Numbered from the stretch's first letter, positions 1-8,093 are shown. The stretch is 41,323 nt of DNA from Antribacter soli (GCF_021568775.1 NZ_JAKGSG010000027.1:1-41323); one strand, 5' to 3'. Numbers and translations: made by a program. The notes: a model not told the origin generated them from the sequence alone.

Positions 1-112
1 CCGGGCGCCCCCCCCCCCCCCTCCGCCGCGGGGGCGGGGCCCCCCGCCCCCCCCCCCCCCCGGCGGGCCCCCCGCGGGGGGGGGCCCCCCCGCTACATCT
101 GGTCGAGATCCG
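1..112. other. Low-complexity G/C homopolymer edge
   Basis: The first ~95 bases are almost only runs of C and G, including C runs longer than ten, with no coding signal. The sequence becomes normal around position 93. This looks like a low-quality contig end rather than genuine DNA. The gene usually found upstream of tal in actinobacteria (transketolase) is not visible here. Confidence 0.7.
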
Positions 113-148
113 GTGGACGCCACCGGTCGAGCACGAGAGAAGAGCATC

Positions 149-1273
149 ATGACCGACAGCACCCCCCGCCCCACCGAGCGCCTCTCCGAGGCGGGCGTCT
201 CCATCTGGCTCGACGACCTCTCCCGCGAGCGCCTGCGGAGCGGCAACCTCGCGGCGCTGATCGCCGAGAAGGACGTCGTGGGTGTCACCACCAACCCCAC
301 GATCTTCGCCGCGGCCCTCACGCACGGCGACGCCTACGCAGGCGCCCTGTCCGAGCTCGCCGGCACCGACGTGGAGGCCGCCGTGGAGCGGATCACCACG
401 GACGACGTGCGCGCCGCGGCCGACGTGCTGCGCCCCGTCCACGACGCCACGAGCGCGGTCGACGGCCGCGTGTCCATCGAGGTGGACCCGCGCCTCGCGC
501 GCGACACCGAGGCGACGGCCGCCACCGCGGTTCGCCTCTGGGAGACGGTCGGCCGCCCGAACGTCATGATCAAGATCCCCGCCACGGTCGAGGGCCTGCC
601 CGCGATCACCCGCACGCTCGCCGCGGGCATCAGCGTGAACGTGACGCTCATCTTCTCGATCGACCGGTACAAGGCCGTCATGGACGCGTTCCTGTCCGGC
701 CTGGAGCAGGCGAAGGAGGCCGGGCACGACCTCGCGCCGATCGGCTCCGTCGCGTCGTTCTTCGTCTCCCGCGTGGACTCCGAGGTGGACAAGCGCCTGA
801 CGGCGCTCGGCACCGACGAGGCCCTCGCGCTGCGCGGCCAGGCGGCCATCGCCAACGCCCGCCTCGCCTACGCGGCGTACGAAGACATCTTCTCCGCCGA
901 CAGCACCGCGCGCTGGGCCGCCCTGGCCGCCGCCGGCGCGCAGCCGCAGCGCCCGCTGTGGGCGTCCACCGGCGTGAAGAACCCGGAGTACCGGGACACC
1001 ATGTACGTGGACGAGCTCGTCGTCCGGGGCGTGGTCAACACGATGCCCGAGGCCACGCTCGACGCGTTCGCGGACCACGGGATCGTCCTGGGCGACACCG
1101 TCACCGGCACCGCCGAGGCGGCCGCCGCGACGATCGCCGCCCTGGAGGCCGTGGGGGTCTCGATGGACGAAGTGACCGCGCAGCTCGAGGACGAGGGTGT
1201 GAACAAGTTCGAGGTGAGCTGGGACGAGCTGCTCACCACCACCAAGGCCGGCCTCGACGCGGCCGGCGAGTGA
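149..1273 (+). CDS. tal: Transaldolase
   Basis: Transaldolase of the non-oxidative pentose phosphate pathway (sedoheptulose-7-P + glyceraldehyde-3-P to erythrose-4-P + fructose-6-P), cytoplasmic, 374 aa. Seen: the N-terminal [11 protein letters not shown] motif with its conserved Asp (residues 19-29), [10 protein letters not shown] (44-53), and the Schiff-base lysine in [11 protein letters not shown] (K142). The ATG at 149 is chosen because it follows an AGAAGAG Shine-Dalgarno; an in-frame GTG at 113 would add 12 unconserved residues. It is the first gene of the forward run tal-zwf-opcA-pgl, and zwf follows after 36 nt, so co-transcription is likely. The length fits the larger actinobacterial transaldolases. 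Confidence 0.96.
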   Translation: MTDSTPRPTERLSEAGVSIWLDDLSRERLRSGNLAALIAEKDVVGVTTNPTIFAAALTHGDAYAGALSELAGTDVEAAVERITTDDVRAAADVLRPVHDATSAVDGRVSIEVDPRLARDTEATAATAVRLWETVGRPNVMIKIPATVEGLPAITRTLAAGISVNVTLIFSIDRYKAVMDAFLSGLEQAKEAGHDLAPIGSVASFFVSRVDSEVDKRLTALGTDEALALRGQAAIANARLAYAAYEDIFSADSTARWAALAAAGAQPQRPLWASTGVKNPEYRDTMYVDELVVRGVVNTMPEATLDAFADHGIVLGDTVTGTAEAAAATIAALEAVGVSMDEVTAQLEDEGVNKFEVSWDELLTTTKAGLDAAGE

Positions 1274-1309
1274 CCGGCGTCTGACGACGACTGAGAGAAC
1301 GGTGGACCT

Positions 1310-2851
1310 GTGAGACCGGCGAAGATCACTGCCGAGCACAACCCCCTGCGCGACCCGCTGGACCTGCGCCTGCCCCGCATCGCGGGGCCGTCGGGTCTGG
1401 TCATCTTCGGGGTGACGGGTGACCTGTCCCGCAAGAAGCTCATGCCGGCCGTGTACGACCTGGCCAACCGCGGCCTCCTGCCGCCCGGGTTCGCGCTGAC
1501 GGGCTTCGCCCGCCGCGACTGGGCGGACCAGGACTTCGCGCAGGTCGTGCACGACGCGGTGAAGGAGCACGCCCGCACCCCGTTCCGGGAGGCCACCTGG
1601 CGCCAGCTCGCCGAGGGCATCCGGTTCGTGCAGGGCTCGTTCGACGACGAGGCGGCGTTCGAGACGCTGCGCGAGACGGTCGAGAAGCTCGACGCCGAGC
1701 GCGGGACGGGCGGCAACCACGCCTTCTACCTCTCGGTGCCGCCGGCGGCGTTCCCGCTGGTGGTCGGTCAGCTCGCGAAGTCGGGCCTGGCGCGCTCCGA
1801 GGCGGACGCCTGGCGCCGCGTGGTGATCGAGAAGCCGTTCGGCCACGACCTGGCGAGCGCGCGCGAGCTCGACGCCGTCGTGTCCGAGGTCTTCCCGCCC
1901 GAGTCGGTGTTCCGCATCGACCACTACCTGGGCAAGGAGACGGTCCAGAACCTCCTGGCCGTGCGCTTCGCGAACCAGCTCTTCGAGCCGCTGTGGAACG
2001 CGAACTACGTGGACCACGTCCAGATCACAATGGCCGAGGACATCGGCATCGGCGGTCGGGCCGGCTACTACGACGGCATCGGGGCGGCGCGCGACGTCAT
2101 CCAGAACCACCTGCTGCAGCTCCTCGCCCTTGTGGCGATGGAGGAACCGCGCACCTTCGACGCGCCCGAGCTGCGGGCCGAGAAGATCAAGGTCCTGTCG
2201 TCGGTGCGCCTGCCCCGCGACCTCGCCAAGCACACGGCGCGCGGTCAGTACGCGGCGTCGTGGCAGGGCGGCGAGCGCGTCGTCGGGTTCCTCGAGGAGG
2301 AGGGGTTCAACCCCGAGTCCACCACCGAGACGTTCGCCGCCGTGCGCCTGGACATCGACAACCGCCGCTGGGCGGGGGTGCCCTTCTACCTGCGCACCGG
2401 CAAGCGCCTGGGCCGCCGCGTCACCGAGGTGGCCGTGGTCTTCAAGAAGGCGCCGCACCTTCCGTTCGAGTCGTCGCTGACGTCCGAGCTGGGCAACAAC
2501 GCTCTCGTGATCCGCGTGCAGCCGGACGAGGGCGTGACGCTCCGCTTCGGCGCGAAGGTCCCCGGCACGGCCATGCAGGTGCGCGACGTGACGATGGACT
2601 TCGGCTACGGCCACTCGTTCACCGAGTCGTCGCCCGAGGCCTACGAGCGCCTGATCCTCGACGTGCTCCTCGGCGACCCGCCGCTGTTCCCGACCCGGGA
2701 GGAGGTCGAGCTCTCCTGGGAGATCCTCGACCCGATCACGGCGTTCTGGGCCAAGCAGGGTCAGCCGGAGCCGTACGCGTCCGGCACCTGGGGACCGCCG
2801 TCGGCCGACGCGATGATGGCCCGCGACGGCCGGACCTGGCGTCGGCCGTGA
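1310..2851 (+). CDS. zwf: Glucose-6-phosphate dehydrogenase
   Basis: NADP-dependent glucose-6-phosphate 1-dehydrogenase, entry enzyme of the oxidative pentose phosphate pathway, 513 aa (typical length). Seen: the nucleotide-binding GVTGDLSRKK at 34-43, EKPFGHD at 174-180, and the substrate/catalytic signature RIDHYLGKE at 202-210. The start is GTG 1310, preceded by GGTGGACCT at a short distance. It lies between tal and its assembly factor opcA (49 nt gap), the usual actinobacterial order. Confidence 0.97.
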   Translation: MRPAKITAEHNPLRDPLDLRLPRIAGPSGLVIFGVTGDLSRKKLMPAVYDLANRGLLPPGFALTGFARRDWADQDFAQVVHDAVKEHARTPFREATWRQLAEGIRFVQGSFDDEAAFETLRETVEKLDAERGTGGNHAFYLSVPPAAFPLVVGQLAKSGLARSEADAWRRVVIEKPFGHDLASARELDAVVSEVFPPESVFRIDHYLGKETVQNLLAVRFANQLFEPLWNANYVDHVQITMAEDIGIGGRAGYYDGIGAARDVIQNHLLQLLALVAMEEPRTFDAPELRAEKIKVLSSVRLPRDLAKHTARGQYAASWQGGERVVGFLEEEGFNPESTTETFAAVRLDIDNRRWAGVPFYLRTGKRLGRRVTEVAVVFKKAPHLPFESSLTSELGNNALVIRVQPDEGVTLRFGAKVPGTAMQVRDVTMDFGYGHSFTESSPEAYERLILDVLLGDPPLFPTREEVELSWEILDPITAFWAKQGQPEPYASGTWGPPSADAMMARDGRTWRRP

Positions 2852-2900
2852 GGCCCCGAGGCTCGTCCCGCGACACGGACCGAATCGAGAGAGACTTCCG

Positions 2901-3824
2901 ATGATCATCGACATGCCGGACACCACGACCAACGCCGTGAACAAGCGGCTGGTGCGCCTGCGCGACGAGGGCGGCGCCGTCGCCCTGGGCCGCGTCCTGA
3001 CGCTGGTGGTCCTCTGCGACGAGCGCGACGTCGAGACCGCCGTCGAGGCGGCGAACGACGCCAGCCGCGAGCACCCCTGCCGGGTGATCGTCGTGGCCCC
3101 GGCGGGCGCCGACGCGGAGGCGCGCCTCGACGCCCAGATCCGCGTGGGCGGCGACGCCGGCGCGTCCGAGGTGATCGTGCTGCGCGCCTCCGGCCCGCTC
3201 CTGGTGCGCACCGACACGCTCGTCATGCCGCTGCTCCTGCCGGACGCCCCGATCGTGGTCTGGTGGCCGCGCGAGGCGCCCGACGCGCCCTCGAAGGACC
3301 CGGTGGGTGCTATGGCGACCCGCCGGATCACGGACTCGAAGGTCGCCCAGGACCCGGTCAAGATGCTCCGCACGCTGGGTGGCACGTACGCGCCGGGCGA
3401 CACCGACCTCGCCTGGGCGCGCGACACGCTGTGGCGGGCACTCCTCGCGGCCGCCGTCGAGCAGCCGCCGTACGAGCCGGTCACCGCCGTGCGCGTCGAG
3501 GGCGAGGCCGGGCACACGTCGCTCGACCTCCTCGCCGCGTGGCTCACCGCGCGCCTGCGCTGCCCCGCGAAGGTCGTGCGGGTACCGGGCGCGGAAGCCA
3601 TCACCAAGGTCGTGCTCGAGCGCAAGAGCGGCCCCATCGTGCTCGACCGGCCCGACGGCCGCATCGTCACGATCTCGCAGCCCGGCAAGCCTGACCGCCG
3701 CATCGCCCTGCCGATCCGCTCCCTCAGCGAGGCATTGGTCGAGGAGCTGCGCCGGCTCGACCCGGACGAGATCTACGAGGAGGTCCTGGTCAAGGGCCTG
3801 CCGCAGGTGGAGTCGGTCGCGTGA
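2901..3824 (+). CDS. opcA: Glucose-6-phosphate dehydrogenase assembly protein OpcA
   Basis: OpcA, the actinobacterial/cyanobacterial protein needed for assembly or activity of glucose-6-phosphate dehydrogenase, 307 aa. Recognised from the conserved central segment LPDAPIVVWWPREAP and RRITDSKVAQDP, and from its position directly after zwf. The ATG at 2901 follows a purine-rich GAGAGAGA stretch. The stop TGA (3822-3824) overlaps a GTG at 3821 (GTGA). In the ancestral arrangement this GTG would have been the pgl start, with GGAG 8 nt upstream. Here a tandem repeat begins exactly at that overlap. Confidence 0.95.
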   Translation: MIIDMPDTTTNAVNKRLVRLRDEGGAVALGRVLTLVVLCDERDVETAVEAANDASREHPCRVIVVAPAGADAEARLDAQIRVGGDAGASEVIVLRASGPLLVRTDTLVMPLLLPDAPIVVWWPREAPDAPSKDPVGAMATRRITDSKVAQDPVKMLRTLGGTYAPGDTDLAWARDTLWRALLAAAVEQPPYEPVTAVRVEGEAGHTSLDLLAAWLTARLRCPAKVVRVPGAEAITKVVLERKSGPIVLDRPDGRIVTISQPGKPDRRIALPIRSLSEALVEELRRLDPDEIYEEVLVKGLPQVESVA

Positions 3825-3865
3825 CCCGCGACGAACGAGCGCAGCGCAGCGGAGGCGCGGCGTGA
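3821..3865 (+). CDS. Micro-ORF 1 (14 codons) of the opcA-pgl repeat chain
   Basis: Starts at the GTG that overlaps the opcA stop (GTGA), reads MTRDERAQRSGGAA and ends with a TGA that overlaps the next GTG. The GGAG at 3809-3812 sits 8 nt upstream and was probably the original pgl Shine-Dalgarno. No known family. It may serve only to pass ribosomes along by termination-reinitiation. Whether a stable peptide is made cannot be judged. Confidence 0.35.
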   Translation: MTRDERAQRSGGAA

Positions 3866-3954
3866 CCCGCGACGAACGCGTAGCGCAGCGAAGGTCGAGG
3901 GCCGAGCTTGCGAGGCACTCGGCCGCAGCGGAGCGCAGCGGAGGCGCGGCGTGA
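3862..3954 (+). CDS. Micro-ORF 2 (30 codons) of the opcA-pgl repeat chain
   Basis: GTG start with GGAGG (3851-3855) six bases upstream. It encodes a 30-residue Arg/Ala-rich peptide that starts MTRDERVAQRRSRAEL and ends AERSGGAA. Its TGA overlaps the next GTG. It is the same product as micro-ORF 3. The composition is what a structured GC-rich repeat gives in this frame, so a functional peptide is not implied. The overlap and Shine-Dalgarno nevertheless make translation plausible. Confidence 0.35.
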   Translation: MTRDERVAQRRSRAELARHSAAAERSGGAA

Positions 3955-4043
3955 CCCGCGACGAACGCGTAGCGCAGCGAAGGTCGAGGGCCGAGCTTGC
4001 GAGGCACTCGGCCGCAGCGGAGCGCAGCGGAGGCGCGGCGTGA
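3951..4043 (+). CDS. Micro-ORF 3 (30 codons) overlapping the pgl start
   Basis: Same 30-codon reading frame as the preceding unit, with GGAGG at 3940-3944. Its stop TGA (4041-4043) overlaps the pgl GTG (4040-4042). It would couple pgl translation to upstream ribosomes in the way opcA presumably did before the repeats arose. Confidence 0.35.
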   Translation: MTRDERVAQRRSRAELARHSAAAERSGGAA

Positions 4044-4831
4044 CCCGCCAGGTCGTCGTGCACCCGGACGCGGTCGTCCTCGCCGAGGCGACCGCGGCCC
4101 GGCTCCTGCTGCGGGTCCTCGACGTACAGTCGGTCCGCTCCCCCGTGCACGTGGTGCTCACCGGTGGCACGGTCGGGATCCGCACGCTCGCCGCAGCGGC
4201 CGCCAGCCCGCTGCTCACCGCGGTCGACTGGTCGGGCGTGCACCTGTGGTGGGGCGACGAGCGATTCCTCCCGGACGGCGACCCCGACCGCAACGAGACG
4301 CAGGCCCGTGCGGCGCTCGTCGACGCGCTCGTCGCCTCGCACGGGCTGCCGGAGGAGAACGTGCACGCGATCGCGGGTCCGTCGTCGGCTCCCTCGCCCG
4401 AGGCGGCGGCCGAGGCCTACGCGGCCGAGCTGGCCGGCTTCGCCACGGCGCCTGACGCCACGGTGGCCGACGCCGGGAGGGCGGCCGTCGGCTCGCCCGT
4501 GCTCGTGCCCGCCTTCGACGTCCTGCTGCTCGGCATGGGGCCGGACGGCCACGTCGCGTCCTTGTTCCCGGGTCACGACGCCCTGGAGGCGGCCGGCGCG
4601 ACAGTGGGTGTTCACGGCTCCCCCAAGCCGCCGCCCGAGCGTGTGTCGCTCACGTTCGGCGCGCTGCGGGCTGCCCGCGAGGTGTGGGTCGTCGCCGCAG
4701 GCTCGGAGAAGGCCGCCCAGGCAGCGGCAGCGATCGCGGGCGGCGACGTCACGGACGTCCCGGCCGCGGGCGCCGTCGGGACCGAGCGCACGCTGTGGCT
4801 GCTGGACACGAGCGCCGCCGCGCCGAGGTAG
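4040..4831 (+). CDS. pgl: 6-phosphogluconolactonase
   Basis: Hydrolyses 6-phosphoglucono-lactone to 6-phosphogluconate, second step of the oxidative pentose phosphate pathway, 263 aa. Seen: HVVLTGGTVG near residue 40, the family signature WWGDERFLPDGDPDRNE, and LLLGMGPDGHVASLFPG. The start is GTG 4040, with GGAGG (4029-4033) six bases upstream supplied by the last repeat unit. The same frame is open further upstream through repeat sequence, but homology begins at MTRQVVVHPDA. Last gene of the tal-zwf-opcA-pgl run; a strong terminator follows 13 bases after the stop. Confidence 0.95.
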   Translation: MTRQVVVHPDAVVLAEATAARLLLRVLDVQSVRSPVHVVLTGGTVGIRTLAAAAASPLLTAVDWSGVHLWWGDERFLPDGDPDRNETQARAALVDALVASHGLPEENVHAIAGPSSAPSPEAAAEAYAAELAGFATAPDATVADAGRAAVGSPVLVPAFDVLLLGMGPDGHVASLFPGHDALEAAGATVGVHGSPKPPPERVSLTFGALRAAREVWVVAAGSEKAAQAAAAIAGGDVTDVPAAGAVGTERTLWLLDTSAAAPR

Positions 4832-4844
4832 AACCTGCCGGATG

Positions 4845-4903
4845 TAGAACGAGACGCGGGAGGCTCCGGGCGATCTGCCCGGAGCCTCCCGCGTCTTGTT
4901 CTA
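4845..4903. terminator. Bidirectional terminator between pgl and rbpA
   Basis: Inverted repeat with 27-bp arms (4845-4871 and 4877-4903), one mismatch and a 5-nt loop GATCT. The GC-rich inner stem is flanked by TAGAAC/GTTCTA, giving a modest T-rich end on either strand. It lies between the convergent genes pgl (+) and rbpA (-), so it probably stops transcription from both sides. Confidence 0.9.
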
Positions 4904-4920
4904 CTTCGGCTGCGCCACGG

Positions 4921-5280
4921 CTAGCGCGGCACGCCTCCGCGACGCACCCGCAAGGCCTCCAGCGCTTCCTCCAGGAGAGCCGCGCCGTCCGCGTCCGATC
5001 GCCGCTCCTTCACGTACGCCAGGTGCGTCTTGTACGGCTCGTTGCGCACCGGGGAGGGCGGACGTGCCCGGTCCTGGCCGGCGGGGAAGCCGCAGCGTGG
5101 GCAGTCCCACTGCTCCGGTGCCTCGACGTCCTCGCCCACCGAGAAGCTCGGTGCAGTCTCGTGCCCGTTGGCGCACCAGTAGGAGACCCGCACGCGAGGG
5201 GCTGCCTCGCCACGCTCCGTCTCCCCGAGAGGGCCGGCGCCTACCCGGCTCCCTCGAATCGCATGACCGCCTGATGCCAC
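4921..5280 (-). CDS. rbpA: RNA polymerase-binding protein RbpA
   Basis: RbpA, the actinobacteria-specific activator that binds RNA polymerase and principal sigma factors and stabilises open promoter complexes, 119 aa. Seen: the N-terminal AIRGSRVGAGP, the central domain with YWCANGHET (C36, H40) and WDCPRCGFPAGQD (C60, C63), then the basic/sigma-interaction part EPYKTHLAYVKERRSDADG (82-100). The start is GTG 5280, with GGAGGGG about 9 nt upstream. Downstream of secG in the same orientation, 51 nt apart, so probably co-transcribed with the secG/tpiA run. Confidence 0.96.
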   Translation of the reverse strand: MASGGHAIRGSRVGAGPLGETERGEAAPRVRVSYWCANGHETAPSFSVGEDVEAPEQWDCPRCGFPAGQDRARPPSPVRNEPYKTHLAYVKERRSDADGAALLEEALEALRVRRGGVPR

Positions 5281-5331
5281 GTTCCTCGTCCCCTCCGTGA
5301 GGTCTGGCCCCTGAGCAGCGCCGGTCCGGCG

Positions 5332-5574
5332 TCAGCTCACCTTCTGGATCAGCCCGAGCAGCACGATCACCACCGTCCAGACGAGCGCGAAGGCGATCGT
5401 GATGCGGTTCAGGTTTCGCTCGGCCACGCCGGACGAGCCGGCGCCCATCGAGATGCCGCCACCGAACATGTCGGACAGGCCGCCACCCTTGCCCTTGTGG
5501 AGCAGGATGAGCAGGGTCAGGAAGCCGCTGGTCAGCACCAGCAGGACCTGCAGGATGATGCGGAGCGCGTCCAC
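5332..5574 (-). CDS. secG: Preprotein translocase subunit SecG
   Basis: SecG of the SecYEG translocon, 80 aa. Two transmembrane helices are visible: residues ~4-25 (LRIILQVLLVLTSGFLTLLILL) and ~57-77 (RITIAFALVWTVVIVLLGLI). Between them is the family loop HKGKGGGLSDMFGG. Position downstream of tpiA is the standard actinobacterial gap-pgk-tpiA-secG order. Confidence 0.95.
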   Translation of the reverse strand: MDALRIILQVLLVLTSGFLTLLILLHKGKGGGLSDMFGGGISMGAGSSGVAERNLNRITIAFALVWTVVIVLLGLIQKVS

Positions 5575-5647
5575 GGTTCACGTCCTCGGTGTAGATGTGC
5601 CGGAGGTCACTCCGGCGGCGGATCGGGTCAAGAGTAGGCGAGAGATG

Positions 5648-5690
5648 CCGCAGCGGGCGAAACCCCAGGTAGGAGCCTCGCCCGCTGCGG
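5648..5690. terminator. Hairpin between tpiA and secG
   Basis: Perfect 13-bp inverted repeat CCGCAGCGGGCGA / TCGCCCGCTGCGG (5648-5660 and 5678-5690) with a 17-nt loop, in the 324-bp gap between secG and tpiA. Read on the minus strand it lies after the tpiA 3' repeats and about 70 bp before secG. It has no U-tract, so it could be a terminator, an attenuator or an RNA processing site. The remainder of the gap is the tpiA repeat array. Confidence 0.45.
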
Positions 5691-5736
5691 TTCGACGCCT
5701 CAGAGAGGGTACCTCAGGCGCGTTGCCGCACGGTCG

Positions 5737-5904
5737 TGCGAGACCGGCGCTCCGCTCCGGGCGAGCGCCTCGCAAGCTCGGCCCTCACCCTGCGCAGCGC
5801 TCTGGTCTCACGCCAGGTCTTCGTTCGCGTGAGACCGGCGCTCCGCTCCGGGCGAGTGCCTCGCAAGCTCGGCCCTCACCCTGCGCAGCGCTCTGGTCTC
5901 ACGC
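5737..5904 (-). repeat. Stop-codon-anchored palindromic repeat, two units, at tpiA
   Basis: Two ~78-bp units at a 91-bp period. The proximal unit (5827-5904) has perfect 10-bp arms, GCGTGAGACC / GGTCTCACGC. One arm contains the tpiA stop codon (5899-5901) and adjoining bases. The distal unit (5737-5813) has the same inner arm and a decayed outer arm (GTGCGAGACC). On the minus strand the core reads CAGGGTGAGGGCCGAG...CCCGGAGCGGAGCGCC and is shared with the repeats after pgk and, in part, opcA. Confidence 0.88.
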
Positions 5905-6693
5905 GACGACGTGAGCCTGGTATCGCACGATCCTCGCGAACTCCTCGGGGTCGAGGCTCGCGCCGCCCACGAGGGCGCCGTCGACGTCGGGCTGCGCCAT
6001 GATCGACGCCACGTTGCCCGACTTCACGGAGCCGCCGTACAGCACGCGCACCGCGGCCGCGACGGACTCGTCGTACAGCTCGGCCAGCTTGCCGCGGATC
6101 GCCCCGCAGACCTCCTGGGCGTCCTCCGGCGTCGCGACCTCGCCCGTGCCGATGGCCCACACGGGCTCGTAGGCGATGACGATCTTCGCGACCTGCTCGG
6201 CCGTCACCCCGGCCAGCGCGGCCTCGACCTGCGCCAGCGAGTAGGCGACCTGGTCGCCCGCCTTGCGGACGTCCAGGCCCTCGCCGACGCACAAGATCGG
6301 CACGACGCCCTGCGCGAACGCGGCCTGGACCTTCTCGTTGACCAGCGTGTCGGACTCGCCGTGGTACTCACGGCGCTCCGAGTGGCCGATCGTCACGTAG
6401 GTGACGCCGAGCTTGGCGAGCATCTGCGCGGAGATCTCCCCCGTGTACGCGCCGCTCGCGTGCTTCGACACGTCCTGCGCGCCGTACTCGATCTCCAGCT
6501 TGTCCGCGTCCACGAGGGTCTGCACCGAGCGCAGGTCCGTGAACGGCGGGAGCACGGCCACCTCGACGGCGGCGTAGTCGTGCTTGGCGTCCTTCAGGGT
6601 CCAGGCCAGCTTCTGGACCGTGCTGATCGCCTGCTGGTGGTCCAGGTTCATCTTCCAGTTGCCCGCCATCAGGGGCGTGCGGGTCGTTGCCAT
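5899..6693 (-). CDS. tpiA: Triosephosphate isomerase
   Basis: Interconverts dihydroxyacetone phosphate and glyceraldehyde-3-phosphate, 264 aa, cytoplasmic TIM barrel. Seen: the N-terminal GNWKMN with catalytic Lys (K14), the electrophile His in [13 protein letters not shown] (H104), the catalytic Glu in [11 protein letters not shown] (E176), and the C-terminal phosphate loop YGGSVKSGN. It is in the gap-pgk-tpiA run. Its stop codon is embedded in the arm of a palindromic repeat. Confidence 0.97.
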   Translation of the reverse strand: MATTRTPLMAGNWKMNLDHQQAISTVQKLAWTLKDAKHDYAAVEVAVLPPFTDLRSVQTLVDADKLEIEYGAQDVSKHASGAYTGEISAQMLAKLGVTYVTIGHSERREYHGESDTLVNEKVQAAFAQGVVPILCVGEGLDVRKAGDQVAYSLAQVEAALAGVTAEQVAKIVIAYEPVWAIGTGEVATPEDAQEVCGAIRGKLAELYDESVAAAVRVLYGGSVKSGNVASIMAQPDVDGALVGGASLDPEEFARIVRYQAHVVA

Positions 6694-6736
6694 GAGTTCC
6701 TCTCAGTCAGCCGGGTCGTCAGTCGATGACTCTGCT

Positions 6737-6817
6737 CCGACTGAGCCCGGCGTTTCGCTGCGGGCGGGTGCCTCGTTCCTCGGCCCCCACCCTGCACTGC
6801 ACTCTGGGCTCAGTCGG
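6737..6817 (-). repeat. Stop-codon-anchored palindromic repeat, single unit, at pgk
   Basis: An 81-bp unit with perfect 12-bp arms CCGACTGAGCCC (6737-6748) and GGGCTCAGTCGG (6806-6817). The second arm spans the last codon and stop codon of pgk (6810-6812). The core on the minus strand, GCAGGGTGGGGGCCGAG...CGCCCGCAGCGAAACGCC, matches the tpiA unit, whereas the arms differ completely and follow pgk. It occupies most of the pgk-tpiA spacer and could act as a terminator-like hairpin. Confidence 0.88.
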
Positions 6818-8009
6818 TGAGGACGGCGATGCCCGGCAGCTCCTTGCCCTCGAGCAGCTCGAGGCTCGCGCCGCCGCCCGTGGAGATGTGGCTGAATGCG
6901 GCCTCGTCGAAGCCGAGGAGGCGCACAGCGGCGGCGGAGTCGCCGCCGCCGACGATCGAGAACGCGCCCGCCGAGGTCGCGTCGATGATGCCCTGCGCCA
7001 CGGTCTTCGTGCCGGCGGCGAACGCCTCGAACTCGAACACGCCCATGGGGCCGTTCCAGGCGATGGTGCGGGCGTCGGCGAGCTTGCTCGCGAACAGGGC
7101 GCCGGACTCGGGGCCGATGTCGAGGCCCATCGTGCCGTCCGGGATCGAGTCCGCGGGGACGGTCTGGTGGGGGGCGTCGGCGGCGAAGGAGTCGGCGGCG
7201 ACGATGTCGACCGGCAGGACGATCTCGACGCCGTTCGCGGCGGCCGTCTCCAGGTAGCCGCGGACGGTGTCCACCTGGTCCTCCTCGAGCAGCGAGGAGC
7301 CCACCGGGTGGCCCTGGGCCTTGAGGAAGGTGAAGAGCATGCCGCCGCCGATGAGCAGGCGGTCGGCCTTCGTCAGCAGGTTCGCGATGACGCCGAGCTT
7401 GTCGGAGACCTTCGAGCCACCCAGCACGACGGCGTAGGGGCGCTCCGGGTCCACCGTCGCGCGCGACAGGGACTCGACCTCCTTGAGCACGAGGTCGCCC
7501 GCCGCGGACGGCAGGATCTTCGCGACGTCGTACACCGAGGCCTGCTTACGGTGCACGACGCCGAAGCCGTCGGACACGAACGCGTCCGCCAGGGCGGCGA
7601 GCTCGGCAGCGAGCTCCTCCCGCTCGGCGTCGACCTTCGAGGTCTCGCGGGCGTCGAACCGCACGTTCTCCAGGAGGGCGACCTGGCCGTCCTCGAGGCC
7701 GGCGACCGTCTTCTGTGCGGACGGGCCGACGACGTCCTCCGCGAGGGCCACGTCGTGGCCGAGCAGCTCGCCCAGGCGGGCCGCGACGGGCGCGAGCGAG
7801 TACTTCGCGTCCGGCTCGCCCTTGGGGCGGCCGAGGTGGGCCGTGACGACGACGCGGGCGCCGGCGTCGGTCAGCCGCGTCAGCGTCGGCAGGGCGGCGC
7901 GGATGCGGCCGTCGTCTGTGATCGTCGTCCCGTCGAGCGGGACGTTGAAGTCGGAGCGGACGAGCACGCGCTTGCCGCGCAGGTCGCCGAGCGAGTCGAT
8001 GGTCTTCAT
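6810..8009 (-). CDS. pgk: Phosphoglycerate kinase
   Basis: Transfers phosphate from 1,3-bisphosphoglycerate to ADP, 399 aa (family length). Seen: the N-terminal signature [13 protein letters not shown], the conserved [10 protein letters not shown], the hinge/nucleotide region [11 protein letters not shown], and the C-terminal [12 protein letters not shown] with [18 protein letters not shown]. It lies between gap and tpiA. A 17-bp perfect hairpin separates it from gap, and a stop-anchored repeat separates it from tpiA. Confidence 0.97.
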   Translation of the reverse strand: MKTIDSLGDLRGKRVLVRSDFNVPLDGTTITDDGRIRAALPTLTRLTDAGARVVVTAHLGRPKGEPDAKYSLAPVAARLGELLGHDVALAEDVVGPSAQKTVAGLEDGQVALLENVRFDARETSKVDAEREELAAELAALADAFVSDGFGVVHRKQASVYDVAKILPSAAGDLVLKEVESLSRATVDPERPYAVVLGGSKVSDKLGVIANLLTKADRLLIGGGMLFTFLKAQGHPVGSSLLEEDQVDTVRGYLETAAANGVEIVLPVDIVAADSFAADAPHQTVPADSIPDGTMGLDIGPESGALFASKLADARTIAWNGPMGVFEFEAFAAGTKTVAQGIIDATSAGAFSIVGGGDSAAAVRLLGFDEAAFSHISTGGGASLELLEGKELPGIAVLTD

Positions 8010-8041
8010 GGCTACTCCGGAGGGCGGTCAGGACACGGGAA

Positions 8042-8093
8042 CGTCCGCGTGCGCACCGTGCCCGGCTGGGGGACGGCGGTGCGCACGCGGACG
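8042..8093. terminator. Perfect 17-bp hairpin between gap and pgk
   Basis: CGTCCGCGTGCGCACCG (8042-8058) and its exact complement (8077-8093) enclose an 18-nt loop, 24 nt downstream of the gap stop. There is no poly-U after it in the direction of transcription. It may be a partial terminator or an mRNA 3'-end stabiliser that sets a higher gap:pgk ratio within one transcript. Confidence 0.7.

Larger units (their letters stand above)
3821..4039 (+). repeat. Tandem stop/start repeat array at the opcA-pgl junction
   Basis: Three direct repeat units, each beginning GTGACCCGC: a short one (3821-3861, 41 bp) and two 89-bp units that are identical as read (3862-3950 and 3951-4039). The next GTGACCCGC, at 4040, is the pgl start. 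The short unit looks like the long one with 48 bp removed from the middle. Each unit carries GGCCGAGCTTGCGAGGCACT, also found in the repeat after tpiA, and ends in GGAGG six bases before the next GTG. Unit lengths (41, 89) are both 3n-1, so every unit keeps the GTGA overlap in register. Confidence 0.9.

Noticed and set aside
149-1273. Possibility that tal and the transaldolase-like gene (22406) are a recent duplication
   Set aside because: They share only the family motifs. The active-site surroundings and C-terminal halves differ widely, so the split is ancient.
3821-4039. CRISPR-like direct repeats
   Set aside because: The units are contiguous tandem repeats without unique spacers, and their ends coincide with gene stop/start codons.
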